NCBI RefSeq assembly: GCF_009363555.1
Contig: NZ_CP045372.1
Span: 2,553,501-2,617,500 of the forward strand
Source: Sulfitobacter sp. THAF37
Lineage (GTDB): Bacteria; Pseudomonadota; Alphaproteobacteria; Rhodobacterales; Rhodobacteraceae
Reading direction: 5' to 3'
Length of the DNA: 64,000 nt
Program-made: the position numbers and the translations under genes
The notes under the pieces: model-generated
What the model was told of the DNA's origin: nothing
Databases searched by the model: none
The model's input: only the letters and a program-made list of their open reading frames with translations
Shown: in pieces, positions 11,201-18,640 of the stretch
Position numbering within the stretch: position 1 is the first letter of the stretch
Layout of the letters: each line of letters starts with the position of its first letter

Positions 11201-11591
11201 GAACCGCCTGACCCTGACCGAAGCCAGCGCCGTGGGCGCGTCCATGGGCCTGTCGATGGACGGGATCTATGCGCTCGACAGCGGCACGATCGACATGCAG
11301 GGCGTCATCACGCCGGTCTACCTGCTGAACGGCATCGGGTCGGTCCTGACCCGCAAGGGCGAGGGGCTGATCGGGTTCAACTACACCTTGAAAGGCCCCG
11401 CACGACAGCCCAGCGTCGGGGTCAATCCGCTGTCGGCGCTGACGCCCGGCATGTTCCGCGACATCTTTCGCAGACCGCCGCCCAAGGTACCGCCTGCGCC
11501 GGATGCCCCTTCCGCGCCGCAGCCCGCCCCTGCGCCTGCGCCCGCGCCTGCGCCGCAGAATCCCATTGTCCGGAGCACACCCGGACGCTAA
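8202..11591 (+). CDS. AsmA-like / DUF3971 (YhdP-type) membrane-anchored protein
   Basis: A 1129-residue protein with a single N-terminal transmembrane helix (about 20-45) followed by a very long periplasmic part and an AsmA-type C-terminal domain (about 950-1080; SVGLINELNGDGIYFDEVEGKF). YhdP/TamB/AsmA-type proteins form long beta-grooves and are linked to moving lipids between the inner and outer membranes. The tail is a low-complexity Pro-Ala run (about 1105-1122). The ATG at 8202 is the best start: the helix follows it directly. Just 9 bp separate it from queA. Confidence 0.88.
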   Translation: MTEPATPRPRRKVHQHAARFGLWSVLLLTLAAGALVGALWLSMGQPLRAPGWLQDRIEARIARELPEVRVSLGEAELVVEEGWFPRVRLRNVVIGTPDGAEILRLTEFKTGFALRPLLDGIVQPQSISISGVVVTLRRDAQGRVALSAGLGPASFSREAATLPQLIAQLDGVLQRPALEALTEAELRAVTLQFDDLRAGRSWTIDGGRLLVSREDGMLRLTADLALLSGGSGAATLSANYASRIGQTAAEFGVSFEEVPAEDIATQGPAFAWLGVLRAPISGAVRSGLNEAGRFVPLNATLQIGAGVVQPNPQTRPIPFEGARSYFSYDPAEALLRFADVRLRSKWVSAESSGSATLGLTPEGKLGDLVGQFTIRDLRANPDDIYDAPVGLAETDVDFRLRLNPFRLQLGRMQINDRGRTLLLDGNLSARPDGWRVALDGRMDGLSPDRLLELWPEGVKTKTRDWLVENIRAAEVSNLDLAFRLAPDKAPQTYLAFDYDKAEVRFLRTMPPMTGGRGHFSLLDNRLVVAVDAATVAADAGGAVRIGNSAFIIPDVSVRDGPPAVIRLNTDSTVTAALSLLNRAPLSVMDKANLPVDLAGGRASLNGQIALPLKKGTQDQVVFDVTGTLRDLDSELLIRDRVLRAPELDLTVDNDRVILTGAGTLDGVGFDGSFVQPIGPGAGASGVRADITLDRPALDTFGIALPPGTVAGETRARLEVDLPKGRAPQFDLQSDLAGLRLSVPQLGWAKAAGTTGSLQVSGQLGATPSVDRLALSAAGLTAEGAVSLREGGALERVRFDTLRAGGWLDAAVDVVGQGPGNPVQLVIRGGVLDLRSAELGGGADGGGQGGGGRAPPMQVQLDRLQITDTIALTDMRGNFATAGGLDGSFQARLNGQTPVQGRVLPQNGRSAVRIVSADAGGVLHSAGLLRQVVGGQLSLTLLPVGSGGAFDGALDVTDVRIKDAPGIAALLNAVSVVGLINELNGDGIYFDEVEGKFRLTPNRLTLTEASAVGASMGLSMDGIYALDSGTIDMQGVITPVYLLNGIGSVLTRKGEGLIGFNYTLKGPARQPSVGVNPLSALTPGMFRDIFRRPPPKVPPAPDAPSAPQPAPAPAPAPAPQNPIVRSTPGR

Positions 11592-11600
11592 AGCGCGGCC

Positions 11601-12662
11601 ATGAAACTGTCCGATTTCGATTTCGACCTGCCCGAAGAACTGATCGCGACGCGGCCCGCCGTGCCGCGCTCGTCCGCGCGGCTGCTGGTGGCCGACGGCG
11701 CGGCACTGCATGACGGGCGGGTGACGGACCTGACCGACTGGCTGCGGCCGGGCGACCGGCTGGTCCTGAACGACACGCGGGTGATCCCCGCGCGGCTGAC
11801 CGGCACGCGCAGCCGCCAGTCCGCGCAGGGCGAGGTCTCCGCCCGGATCGAGGTCACATTGCTGGAGCCGCGCGCCGACGGCACCTGGGCCGCGCTGATC
11901 AAACCCCTGCGCAAGCTGAAGCAGGGCGAGCGCGTCGTCTTCAGCGCCGACCTCAGCGCAACGCTCGAAGCGGTGGCGGAGGGGCAGGGCCACCTGCGCT
12001 TCAACTGTAGCGGAGCGGATTTCGACGCGGCGCTGAACGCGGCGGGCGCGATGCCGCTGCCGCCCTACATCGCCGCGAAACGCCCCGCCGATGCCCGTGA
12101 CAAGACGGATTACCAGACCGTCTGGGCCCGCCATGCCGGGGCGGTCGCGGCACCGACGGCGTCGCTGCATTTCGACGCGCCGCTGCTGGCCGCGCTTGAG
12201 GCGAAGGGCGTGACATTCTCGCATGTGACGCTGCACGTGGGCGCGGGGACCTTCCTGCCGGTCAAGGTGGACGACATCACCCAGCACAGGATGCACGCGG
12301 AATGGGGCAAGGTAAGCCAGGGCGCCGCCGCCGAGATCGCGGCGACACGGGCGGCGGGCGGTCGGGTGATCCCGGTGGGCACCACCGCGCTGCGCCTGAT
12401 CGAAACCGCGGCGCGGGACGGCGATATCGCAGCCTGGGAAGGCGACACGGACATCTTCATCACGCCGGGATTCCGGTTCAACGTGACCGATGCGCTGATG
12501 ACGAACTTTCACCTGCCGCGCTCGACGCTCATGATGCTGGTCTCGGCGCTGATGGGCCGTCAGGCGATCCGGGATATTTATGCCCACGCAATCGACGGAA
12601 AATACAGGTTTTTTTCCTACGGCGACGCGTCCCTGCTGATCCCCAAATACGAAAAAAGTTGA
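11601..12662 (+). CDS. queA: tRNA preQ1(34) S-adenosylmethionine ribosyltransferase-isomerase
   Basis: A 353-residue enzyme that transfers and isomerises the ribose of SAM onto preQ1 in tRNA anticodons to give epoxyqueuosine, the penultimate step of queuosine synthesis. Family hallmarks include the start [43 protein letters not shown] and [16 protein letters not shown]. It is 9 bp after the AsmA-like gene and probably shares its transcript; no other queuosine genes are in this window. Confidence 0.97.
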   Translation: MKLSDFDFDLPEELIATRPAVPRSSARLLVADGAALHDGRVTDLTDWLRPGDRLVLNDTRVIPARLTGTRSRQSAQGEVSARIEVTLLEPRADGTWAALIKPLRKLKQGERVVFSADLSATLEAVAEGQGHLRFNCSGADFDAALNAAGAMPLPPYIAAKRPADARDKTDYQTVWARHAGAVAAPTASLHFDAPLLAALEAKGVTFSHVTLHVGAGTFLPVKVDDITQHRMHAEWGKVSQGAAAEIAATRAAGGRVIPVGTTALRLIETAARDGDIAAWEGDTDIFITPGFRFNVTDALMTNFHLPRSTLMMLVSALMGRQAIRDIYAHAIDGKYRFFSYGDASLLIPKYEKS

Positions 12663-12740
12663 TCGAATGTCGTCTAACGGGGTGACGTCGCAGCCCAAGA
12701 GGTTCAGGGATGGACAGGGCTACGGAATGGATTCGCGACG

Positions 12741-14000
12741 ATGATACAGGTTCTTTCAAGCGCATGGGCGCTCCTTCTGGGCATGTGCCTTCTGATGGTC
12801 GGCAACGGCATGCAGGGGACCCTTCTGGGTATTCGGGGCGCGCTCGAAGGGTTCTCGACCTTCGAGATGTCGATCGTCATGTCGGCGTATTTCGTGGGGT
12901 TCCTGGGGGGCTCGCGGTTGGCGCCGCACATGATCCGCCGGGTGGGGCATGTGCGTGTGTTCGCGGCGCTTGCCTCGCTGATCTCGGCGGTGATGATCCT
13001 GTACCCGACCTTTCCGGCGGTGCCGCTCTGGGCGATCGGGCGGGTGCTGATCGGCTTTTGCTTTTCCGCGGTCTATGTCACGGCGGAAAGCTGGCTGAAC
13101 AACGCCGCCGACAATTCCAACCGGGGGCAGGCGCTGTCGCTCTACATGATCGTGCAGACCCTCGGCGTCGTGGTGGCACAGGCGCTGCTGCTGGCGGCGG
13201 ACCCGTCGGGCTATGTACTGTTCGTGATCCCATCGGTGCTGGTGAGCGTGGCGGTCACGCCGATCCTGCTGACGATCAGCCCGACACCGGCCTTTGACAC
13301 CACCAAGCCGATGAGCCTGCGCGAACTGCTGGGCTATTCGCCACTGGGCTGCATCGGCATGTTCCTGCTGGGCGGCGTCTTCTCGGCGCAGTTCGGCATG
13401 GCGCCGGTCTATGGCGCCGAAGCCGGGCTGAGCGTGGCGCAGATCTCGACCTTCGTGGCGACCTTTTTTGTCGGCGCGGTCGTGCTGCAATATCCGATCG
13501 GCTGGGTGTCGGACCGGATGGACCGGCGCGCGCTGGTGGTCATCGTGTCGGCCATCGGGGCGGCGGGGTCCGTCCTGGGGATGACGCTGGGGGGCGTGTT
13601 CTGGCTGTTGCTGGTCTCTGCCTTCATCGTGGGGGGCATGTCGAACCCGCTGTATTCGCTGCTGATCGCCCACACCAACGACTTTCTGCAGCACGAGGAC
13701 ATGGCGGCCGCGTCGGGCGGGCTGATCTTCATCAACGGGCTGGGGGCGATCCTGGGGCCTGTGATCACCGGTTGGATGATGGGCACGGCACTCGGGCCGG
13801 GCGGGTTCTACCTGTTCACCACGATCCTGTTTGCGATCCTGGCCGCCTATGCCGCCTACCGTGCCACCCGCCGCCCCGCCGTGCCGGTGGACGAGACCGG
13901 CAGCTACGTGGCGATCTATCCCACGGCCACATCCGTGGCGGTGGAATATGCGCAGGAATATGCCATCGAAAGCGAGCAGGACGGCGAAAATGCACGCTGA
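12741..14000 (+). CDS. MFS transporter (YcaD-like)
   Basis: A 419-residue integral inner-membrane protein with about 12 hydrophobic segments and the conserved loop pattern after helix 2 (GSRLAPHMIRRVGHVRVF) and the mid-protein repeat GWVSDRMDRR. It most resembles the YcaD branch of the major facilitator superfamily; the substrate is unknown. The C-terminal 45 residues are a soluble acidic tail. No strong ribosome site precedes the ATG. Confidence 0.88.
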   Translation: MIQVLSSAWALLLGMCLLMVGNGMQGTLLGIRGALEGFSTFEMSIVMSAYFVGFLGGSRLAPHMIRRVGHVRVFAALASLISAVMILYPTFPAVPLWAIGRVLIGFCFSAVYVTAESWLNNAADNSNRGQALSLYMIVQTLGVVVAQALLLAADPSGYVLFVIPSVLVSVAVTPILLTISPTPAFDTTKPMSLRELLGYSPLGCIGMFLLGGVFSAQFGMAPVYGAEAGLSVAQISTFVATFFVGAVVLQYPIGWVSDRMDRRALVVIVSAIGAAGSVLGMTLGGVFWLLLVSAFIVGGMSNPLYSLLIAHTNDFLQHEDMAAASGGLIFINGLGAILGPVITGWMMGTALGPGGFYLFTTILFAILAAYAAYRATRRPAVPVDETGSYVAIYPTATSVAVEYAQEYAIESEQDGENAR

Positions 14001-14120
14001 AGACCGCAAACGTGTCGCAAATGATACAATTCGTGTGTCGCCGCTCTTGTTAGGATGGTCCTAAGGTGACAATTGCCTGTCCACAGGCAAAGACGGTGTG
14101 ACGACTGAGGAGTGTGATCC

Positions 14121-14708
14121 ATGCAAGGCCCCGAGCAGATACTGGCATTCTGGCTGGACGAGGTTGGCCCCCAGGGCTGGTACGAGGCCAGCGACACCCT
14201 GGATGACACCATCCGCGAGCGGTTTCTGGAAACCTGGGAGGCCGCCTGCGAGGGACGGTTTTCGCTTTGGCTGACCTATCCGTCGGGGGCGCTGGCCTAT
14301 ATCACGCTGATGGACCAGTTTCCGCGCAACATGTTCCGGGGCCGGGGCAAGGCCTTTGCCAGCGACCGCGCGGCGCTTGCCGCGGCCAAGTCCGCGATCG
14401 AGCGGGGATGGGATCTGAAGATCGACGAACCGGCGCGGCAGTTCTTCTATCTGCCGCTGATGCATTCCGAAAACCTGTGCGATCAGGAACGCTGCGTGCG
14501 GCTGATGTGCGAAAGGATGCCGAAGGCCGGTGAAAGCAACCTACTGCATGCCCGCGCCCACCGCGAGGTCATCCGCCGCTTTGGCCGGTTCCCCTACCGC
14601 AACGAGGCGCTGTCGCGGTGCGACACCTCGGGCGAAAAAGCCTATGTCGAGGGGGGCGGCTATGGCCAGACGCTGCGCGAATTGCAGGCGGAAACCGCCG
14701 TCGCCTGA
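14121..14708 (+). CDS. DUF924 family protein
   Basis: A 195-residue soluble protein of the DUF924 family (TPR-like helical). Conserved stretches are LAFWLDEVGP near the start, TLMDQFPRNMFRG (about 63-75) and FFYLPLMHSENL (about 109-120). Biochemical role unknown. The ATG at 14121 follows a good GAGGAG site. The stop codon lies 3 bp before the CTAG that marks the boundary of element A2. Confidence 0.87.
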   Translation: MQGPEQILAFWLDEVGPQGWYEASDTLDDTIRERFLETWEAACEGRFSLWLTYPSGALAYITLMDQFPRNMFRGRGKAFASDRAALAAAKSAIERGWDLKIDEPARQFFYLPLMHSENLCDQERCVRLMCERMPKAGESNLLHARAHREVIRRFGRFPYRNEALSRCDTSGEKAYVEGGGYGQTLRELQAETAVA

Positions 14709-14714
14709 GCCTAG

Positions 14715-15061
14715 GCTCTGGACCCATTAATTCTATACGCTCAGTTTGACAGATTTTTTCGCAGACAAGAAGCATCTGCGCTGGAATAGTGGTTCTATTT
14801 CAAACAGATGCGCCGCAGGCTGCGGGAAAATCCGTCAAACCCGTCACGCCGAAGGCGTGCCAGCATGAATCGGCGCTCCTTTGGAGCGACGGGCGGCGAT
14901 TTCACTTCATTTCAATGTCTTGGGTCGCTTGCAAATAGAACCTACCACTGCCCGGCAGTGCATTGCGCAGCAATGTCCCGAGAGGGGATTGGCTGCACGC
15001 CCCAAACCATTGAAATTTCGCGAAATCGCCGCTGAGCATATAGAGTTAATGGGTCCAGAGC
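14715..15061. mobile_element. Palindromic miniature element, family A, copy 2 (MITE-like)
   Basis: A 347-bp element, the reverse complement of the copy at 1168-1514 and exactly the same length. Its 30-bp terminal repeats match at 28 of 30 positions, and it is flanked on both sides by CTAG (14711-14714 and 15062-15065), a 4-bp target duplication like the YTAR duplications made by IS5-family transposases. It retains both internal stems, including a GTTTGAC arm near the left end pairing with GTCAAAC at about 14834-14840. It has no transposase, so it would need one in trans. It occupies most of the gap between the DUF924 gene and lpdA. Confidence 0.88.
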
Positions 15062-15093
15062 CTAGGTCGCTGTCGCGGTTGTGACGGACAGGA

Positions 15094-15117
15094 AAGTGGT
15101 TTAACGGTAAACCACTT
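15094..15117. promoter_or_regulatory. Perfect 10-bp-arm palindrome upstream of lpdA
   Basis: AAGTGGTTTA (15094-15103), ACGG, TAAACCACTT (15108-15117), with an outer GTGAC/GTCAC pair (from 15081 and ending at 15128). It lies 28 bp before the lpdA start codon, so it could be an operator for a dimeric repressor (the TGGTTTA..TAAACCA core is GntR-like) or a 5'-UTR hairpin. Which one is not shown by sequence. Confidence 0.6.
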
Positions 15118-15145
15118 CTGACTGTCACATGCGAGGACCCCTGGA

Positions 15146-16555
15146 ATGGCTGCGAAAACCTATGATCTGATCGTGATCGGTGCGGGGCCGGGCGGCTATG
15201 TCGCGGCCATCCGTGGCGCGCAACTGGGCCTCTCCGTCGCCATTGTGGAGCGTGAGCACCTGGGCGGCATCTGTCTGAACTGGGGCTGCATCCCGACCAA
15301 GGCGCTGCTGCGGTCCTCGGAGGTGTTTCACCTGATGCACCGGGCCAAGGAATTCGGGCTCAAGGCCGAGGGCGTGGATTTCGACCTCGACGCGGTGGTC
15401 AAACGGTCGCGCAAGGTGGCGGGGCAGCTGACCAGCGGCATCGGGCACCTGATGAAGAAGAACAAGATCACCGTGGTCATGGGCGAGGCGACGCTGCCCG
15501 CGAAGGGCAAGGTCAGCGTCAAGACCGACAAGGGGACCGAAGACCTGACCGCGAAGAACATCGTGCTGGCCACCGGCGCCCGGGCGCGCGAACTGCCGGG
15601 GCTGGAAGCGGACGGCGATCTGGTCTGGACCTACAAGCACGCGTTGCAGCCCAAGCGGATGCCGAAAAAGCTGCTGGTCATCGGATCGGGCGCCATCGGC
15701 ATCGAATTCGCCAGCTTCTACAACACGCTGGGCGCGGACACGACCGTGGTCGAGGTGATGGACCGCGTGTTGCCGGTGGAGGACGCGGAGATTTCCGCCT
15801 TTGCCAAGAAGGCCTTCGAGAAACAGGGCATGAAGATCATGCAGAAGGCGATGGTCAAGCAGCTGGACCGCGATGCGAAAGCCAAGGGTGGGGGCAAGGT
15901 CACGGCCCATATCGAGGCGGGCGGCAAGGTCGAGAAGCACGAGTTCGACACCGTGATCTCGGCTGTGGGGATCGTCGGCAATGTCGAGAACCTGGGTCTG
16001 GAGGACCTGGGCGTGAAGATCGACCGCACCCATGTCATCACCGATGAATATTGTCGCACCGGGGTCGAGGGGCTGTATGCCATCGGCGACATCGCGGGCG
16101 CGCCCTGGCTGGCGCACAAGGCCAGCCACGAAGGCGTGATGGTGGCCGAGCTGATCGCGGGCGGGCATCCGCACCCGGTGAAGCCCGAGAGCATCGCGGG
16201 ATGTACCTATTGCCATCCGCAGGTCGCCTCCGTCGGCTATACCGAGGCGAAGGCCAAGGAGTTGGGATATGAGGTGAAGGTGGGGCGTTTCCCCTTCATC
16301 GGCAACGGCAAGGCGATTGCCCTGGGCGAGGAAGGCGGCATGATCAAGACCGTCTTCGACGCCAAGACAGGCGAGCTTCTGGGGGCGCATATGGTGGGCG
16401 CGGAAGTGACCGAGCTGATCCAGGGCTACGTGGTGGGCCGTCAGCTGGAGACCACAGAGGAAGATCTGATGAACACCGTCTTCCCGCATCCGACGCTGAG
16501 CGAGATGATGCATGAAAGCGTGCTCGACGCCTATGGGCGCGTGATCCACATGTGA
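15146..16555 (+). CDS. lpdA: Dihydrolipoyl dehydrogenase (E3)
   Basis: A 469-residue flavoprotein that reoxidises dihydrolipoamide with NAD+ in 2-oxoacid dehydrogenase complexes. Visible are the FAD motif GAGPGG (12-17), the redox pair Cys43/Cys48 in GGICLNWGCIP, the NAD motif IGSGAIGIEF, the second FAD motif YAIGDIAGAPWLAH and the C-terminal catalytic HPHPTLSE-like segment (FPHPTLSEMMHE). The start ATG follows GAGGACCCC. Genes for E1/E2 are not adjacent, so the complex it serves cannot be fixed from context; it may be the last gene of a pdh operon displaced by element A2, or separately transcribed. Confidence 0.96.
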   Translation: MAAKTYDLIVIGAGPGGYVAAIRGAQLGLSVAIVEREHLGGICLNWGCIPTKALLRSSEVFHLMHRAKEFGLKAEGVDFDLDAVVKRSRKVAGQLTSGIGHLMKKNKITVVMGEATLPAKGKVSVKTDKGTEDLTAKNIVLATGARARELPGLEADGDLVWTYKHALQPKRMPKKLLVIGSGAIGIEFASFYNTLGADTTVVEVMDRVLPVEDAEISAFAKKAFEKQGMKIMQKAMVKQLDRDAKAKGGGKVTAHIEAGGKVEKHEFDTVISAVGIVGNVENLGLEDLGVKIDRTHVITDEYCRTGVEGLYAIGDIAGAPWLAHKASHEGVMVAELIAGGHPHPVKPESIAGCTYCHPQVASVGYTEAKAKELGYEVKVGRFPFIGNGKAIALGEEGGMIKTVFDAKTGELLGAHMVGAEVTELIQGYVVGRQLETTEEDLMNTVFPHPTLSEMMHESVLDAYGRVIHM

Positions 16556-16676
16556 TTGACCGGGGCGGCGGACGCGCCTTTGGCGCGACGCTACTCTACG
16601 GGCGCCTGTTGCGGGCCTGAGCCCATGAGGGCGGGGGCGGCGCGGTCTTGGCGGTGTCCTATCCTGCTGAGAAGGT

Positions 16677-16701
16677 GTTCAGGGCGCATTGCGTCCTGAA
16701 C
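16677..16701 (+). terminator. Hairpin downstream of lpdA
   Basis: An 11-bp stem (GTTCAGGGCGC / GCGTCCTGAAC, one G-T pair) with an ATT loop, 122 bp after lpdA. It lacks a clear T-run (followed by GACCTTTGC), so it is a terminator candidate only. Confidence 0.5.
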
Positions 16702-16829
16702 GACCTTTGCTCAGGGTATTGCCCGTGTCAGCCGCGTCAAGGACAGGCCGCTGCGCGGGGCCTTCGGCCTCCTTGACCCGGCAGCCACGCGCGCTGGACG
16801 GCATCCGCAGCCGGTGGCATAAGGCAATC

Positions 16830-17390
16830 ATGGTAAGTCTCAATCGTGTCGTCATGCAGCCGGCCAGCCGCCGGATGATCAATGCGCTGGGTCCGGCGGA
16901 TCTGCATTGCGCAGAGATATCGGGCAAATGGGGCACGCGTTTCGCGTTCAAGTCCTACAGCCAGTTCCGCTATCCCGACTATGACGTCTGCGGCGACCCG
17001 TTCACCGACGCGCAGGGCAATCCGCTGAGGTTCGATCTGATCCTTGCCAATCAGGTCTGGGAACATCTGGACCGGCCCTATGCGGCGACGCGCAATGTCC
17101 ACGCCATGCTGCGCCCGGGCGGGTATTTCTGGGTTGCGGTGCCGTTCTTCGTGCCGCTGCATGCGGCGCCGCAGGACAATTCCCGCTGGAGCGCCCGGGG
17201 TCTGAAGAACCTGCTGATCGAGGGGGGCTTTGACGAAGACGCCATTCATGCGGAGCAATGGGGCAATCGCCACGTGGCGCGGCGCAACCTGGAGGATACC
17301 TGGCCGCCGGTCTATGATGCCGAGACCGACGACATCAGGAACGACCCGAACATGCCGGTCTGTTCCTGGGCGCTGGCCCAGAAGGTCTGA
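16830..17390 (+). CDS. Class I SAM-dependent methyltransferase
   Basis: A 186-residue protein with a compact methyltransferase core: AEISGKWG near residues 29-36 in the SAM motif I position, FDLILANQVWEHLDRPYAATRNVHAMLRPGG split across motifs II-III (about 70-98; LILANQVWEH and MLRPGGYFW), and a late FF segment. The substrate is unknown. I chose the ATG at 16830, preceded by AAGG; longer in-frame starts exist but the region upstream looks non-coding. Ten bases separate it from the MFS gene. Confidence 0.78.
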   Translation: MVSLNRVVMQPASRRMINALGPADLHCAEISGKWGTRFAFKSYSQFRYPDYDVCGDPFTDAQGNPLRFDLILANQVWEHLDRPYAATRNVHAMLRPGGYFWVAVPFFVPLHAAPQDNSRWSARGLKNLLIEGGFDEDAIHAEQWGNRHVARRNLEDTWPPVYDAETDDIRNDPNMPVCSWALAQKV

Positions 17391-17399
17391 AGGCGCAGG

Positions 17400-18560
17400 A
17401 TGCCGACGCGGCAGACCTCCTTTGCGCTGGTGCTGGCGCTCTGGGCCGCCGGGCTGGGGGCGGCGGCGCAATATGGCAAGGTTTCGGTGATCTTCGACAT
17501 GTTGCCGTCGGTCTACCCGGGCGCGGGCGCGACGCTGGGTTTCGCCGTGTCGCTGGTGGGCTTTGTCGGCATCCTGCTGGGGGTCGTGGCGGGGCTGGTG
17601 GTGGCGCGCGTGCGGTACCGGCGCGCGCTGCTGGCGGCGCTCTGGCTGGGGGCGGTAATGTCGCTGGTACAGGCGCTGCTGCCGCCGCTGCCGCTGTTAC
17701 TGGTCACGCGGGTGGTCGAGGGGGCCTCGCATCTGGCGATCGTCGTGGCGGCGCCGACGCTGATCGCACAGCTGAGCGCAGACAGGGACCGCGGGTTTAC
17801 CCTGACGCTATGGGGCACCTTCTTTGGCGTGGCGTTTGCCGTGATGGCGGTCGCAGGCCGACCACTGGCGCTGAGCTATGGGGTCCCGGCGGTCTTTGCC
17901 GCCCATGGGGCGTATATGGCGATCTGTGCGCTGTATCTGTCGTCGCGGCTGCGCAGCCTTCCTGACGAGGGGCCGCTGCCCGCGCTGTCGGTCGGGCGGC
18001 TGCTGCGGGACCATGTGGCGATCTACCGCTCGCCGCGGCAATCGGCGGCGGGTCTGGGGTGGCTGTTCTATACCTTCAGCTTCGTGTCGATCCTGACTGT
18101 CCTGCCGCCCTATCTGACCCCCGCCGCGCGGGGCTGGATCATGGGGGCGATGCCGCTGGTCAGCATCGCGGTGTCGATGACGTTCGGCGTTGTCTTGCTG
18201 CGCCGGATCTCTGCGGTCCGGGTGGTCGAGGCGGGCTTCGCCGGGTCGCTGGCGGCGGCGCTGTGGCTCTGGCTCAGTCCCGGCGCACCGCTGGCCTGTC
18301 TGGCGCTGGCGGCGGCAATGGGGCTGATCCAGGGGGCGAGCTTTGCCGCCGTGGCGCAGCTGAACGACAGCGCCGCCGCCCGGGCGCGGGCCAACGGGGC
18401 GATGGCGCAGATGGGCAATCTGGGCAACACCATCGGCACCCCGGTGATGGCCGCCGGGCTGCTCTGGCTGGGCTATGCCGCCCTGCCGGTGCTGGCCGGG
18501 GGCGCGTTCGCGGCGGGACTGCTGGTCCATCTGTGGCTGGGCCAGCGCCGCGCCGCCTGA
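17400..18560 (+). CDS. MFS transporter
   Basis: A 386-residue polytopic membrane protein with about 12 predicted helices, many Ala/Gly/Leu-rich, and a charged loop between the two halves ([14 protein letters not shown]). It belongs to the major facilitator superfamily; the substrate cannot be assigned. It follows the methyltransferase by 9 bp and has an AAGGCGCAGG ribosome site. It ends 2 bp before the SOS box of uvrA. Confidence 0.85.
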   Translation: MPTRQTSFALVLALWAAGLGAAAQYGKVSVIFDMLPSVYPGAGATLGFAVSLVGFVGILLGVVAGLVVARVRYRRALLAALWLGAVMSLVQALLPPLPLLLVTRVVEGASHLAIVVAAPTLIAQLSADRDRGFTLTLWGTFFGVAFAVMAVAGRPLALSYGVPAVFAAHGAYMAICALYLSSRLRSLPDEGPLPALSVGRLLRDHVAIYRSPRQSAAGLGWLFYTFSFVSILTVLPPYLTPAARGWIMGAMPLVSIAVSMTFGVVLLRRISAVRVVEAGFAGSLAAALWLWLSPGAPLACLALAAAMGLIQGASFAAVAQLNDSAAARARANGAMAQMGNLGNTIGTPVMAAGLLWLGYAALPVLAGGAFAAGLLVHLWLGQRRAA

Positions 18561-18562
18561 AT

Positions 18563-18577
18563 GTTCGCTATTGGTTC
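18563..18577 (+). promoter_or_regulatory. LexA/SOS box of uvrA
   Basis: GTTC-GCTATTG-GTTC, an exact match to the alphaproteobacterial LexA site GTTC-N7-GTTC, 63 bp before the uvrA start and just upstream of the -35 element. Confidence 0.9.
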
Positions 18578-18588
18578 TTTATTTGCCA

Positions 18589-18617
18589 TTGGAGAATCCG
18601 GTGCAGGCGCCTATATC
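18589..18617 (+). promoter_or_regulatory. Candidate sigma-70 promoter of uvrA
   Basis: TTGGAG (18589-18594), 17-bp spacer, TATATC (18612-18617). It lies between the SOS box and the start codon at 18641, placing transcription start about 15-17 bp before the ATG. Confidence 0.65.
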
Positions 18618-18640
18618 GCTTGTGGGAAACGGGGTGCTGT

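Noticed and set aside
8121..12698. A 1525-residue minus-strand frame opposite the AsmA-like protein and queA
   Set aside because: Both plus-strand genes are clear, and the antisense product is Arg/Gln/His-rich without domains.
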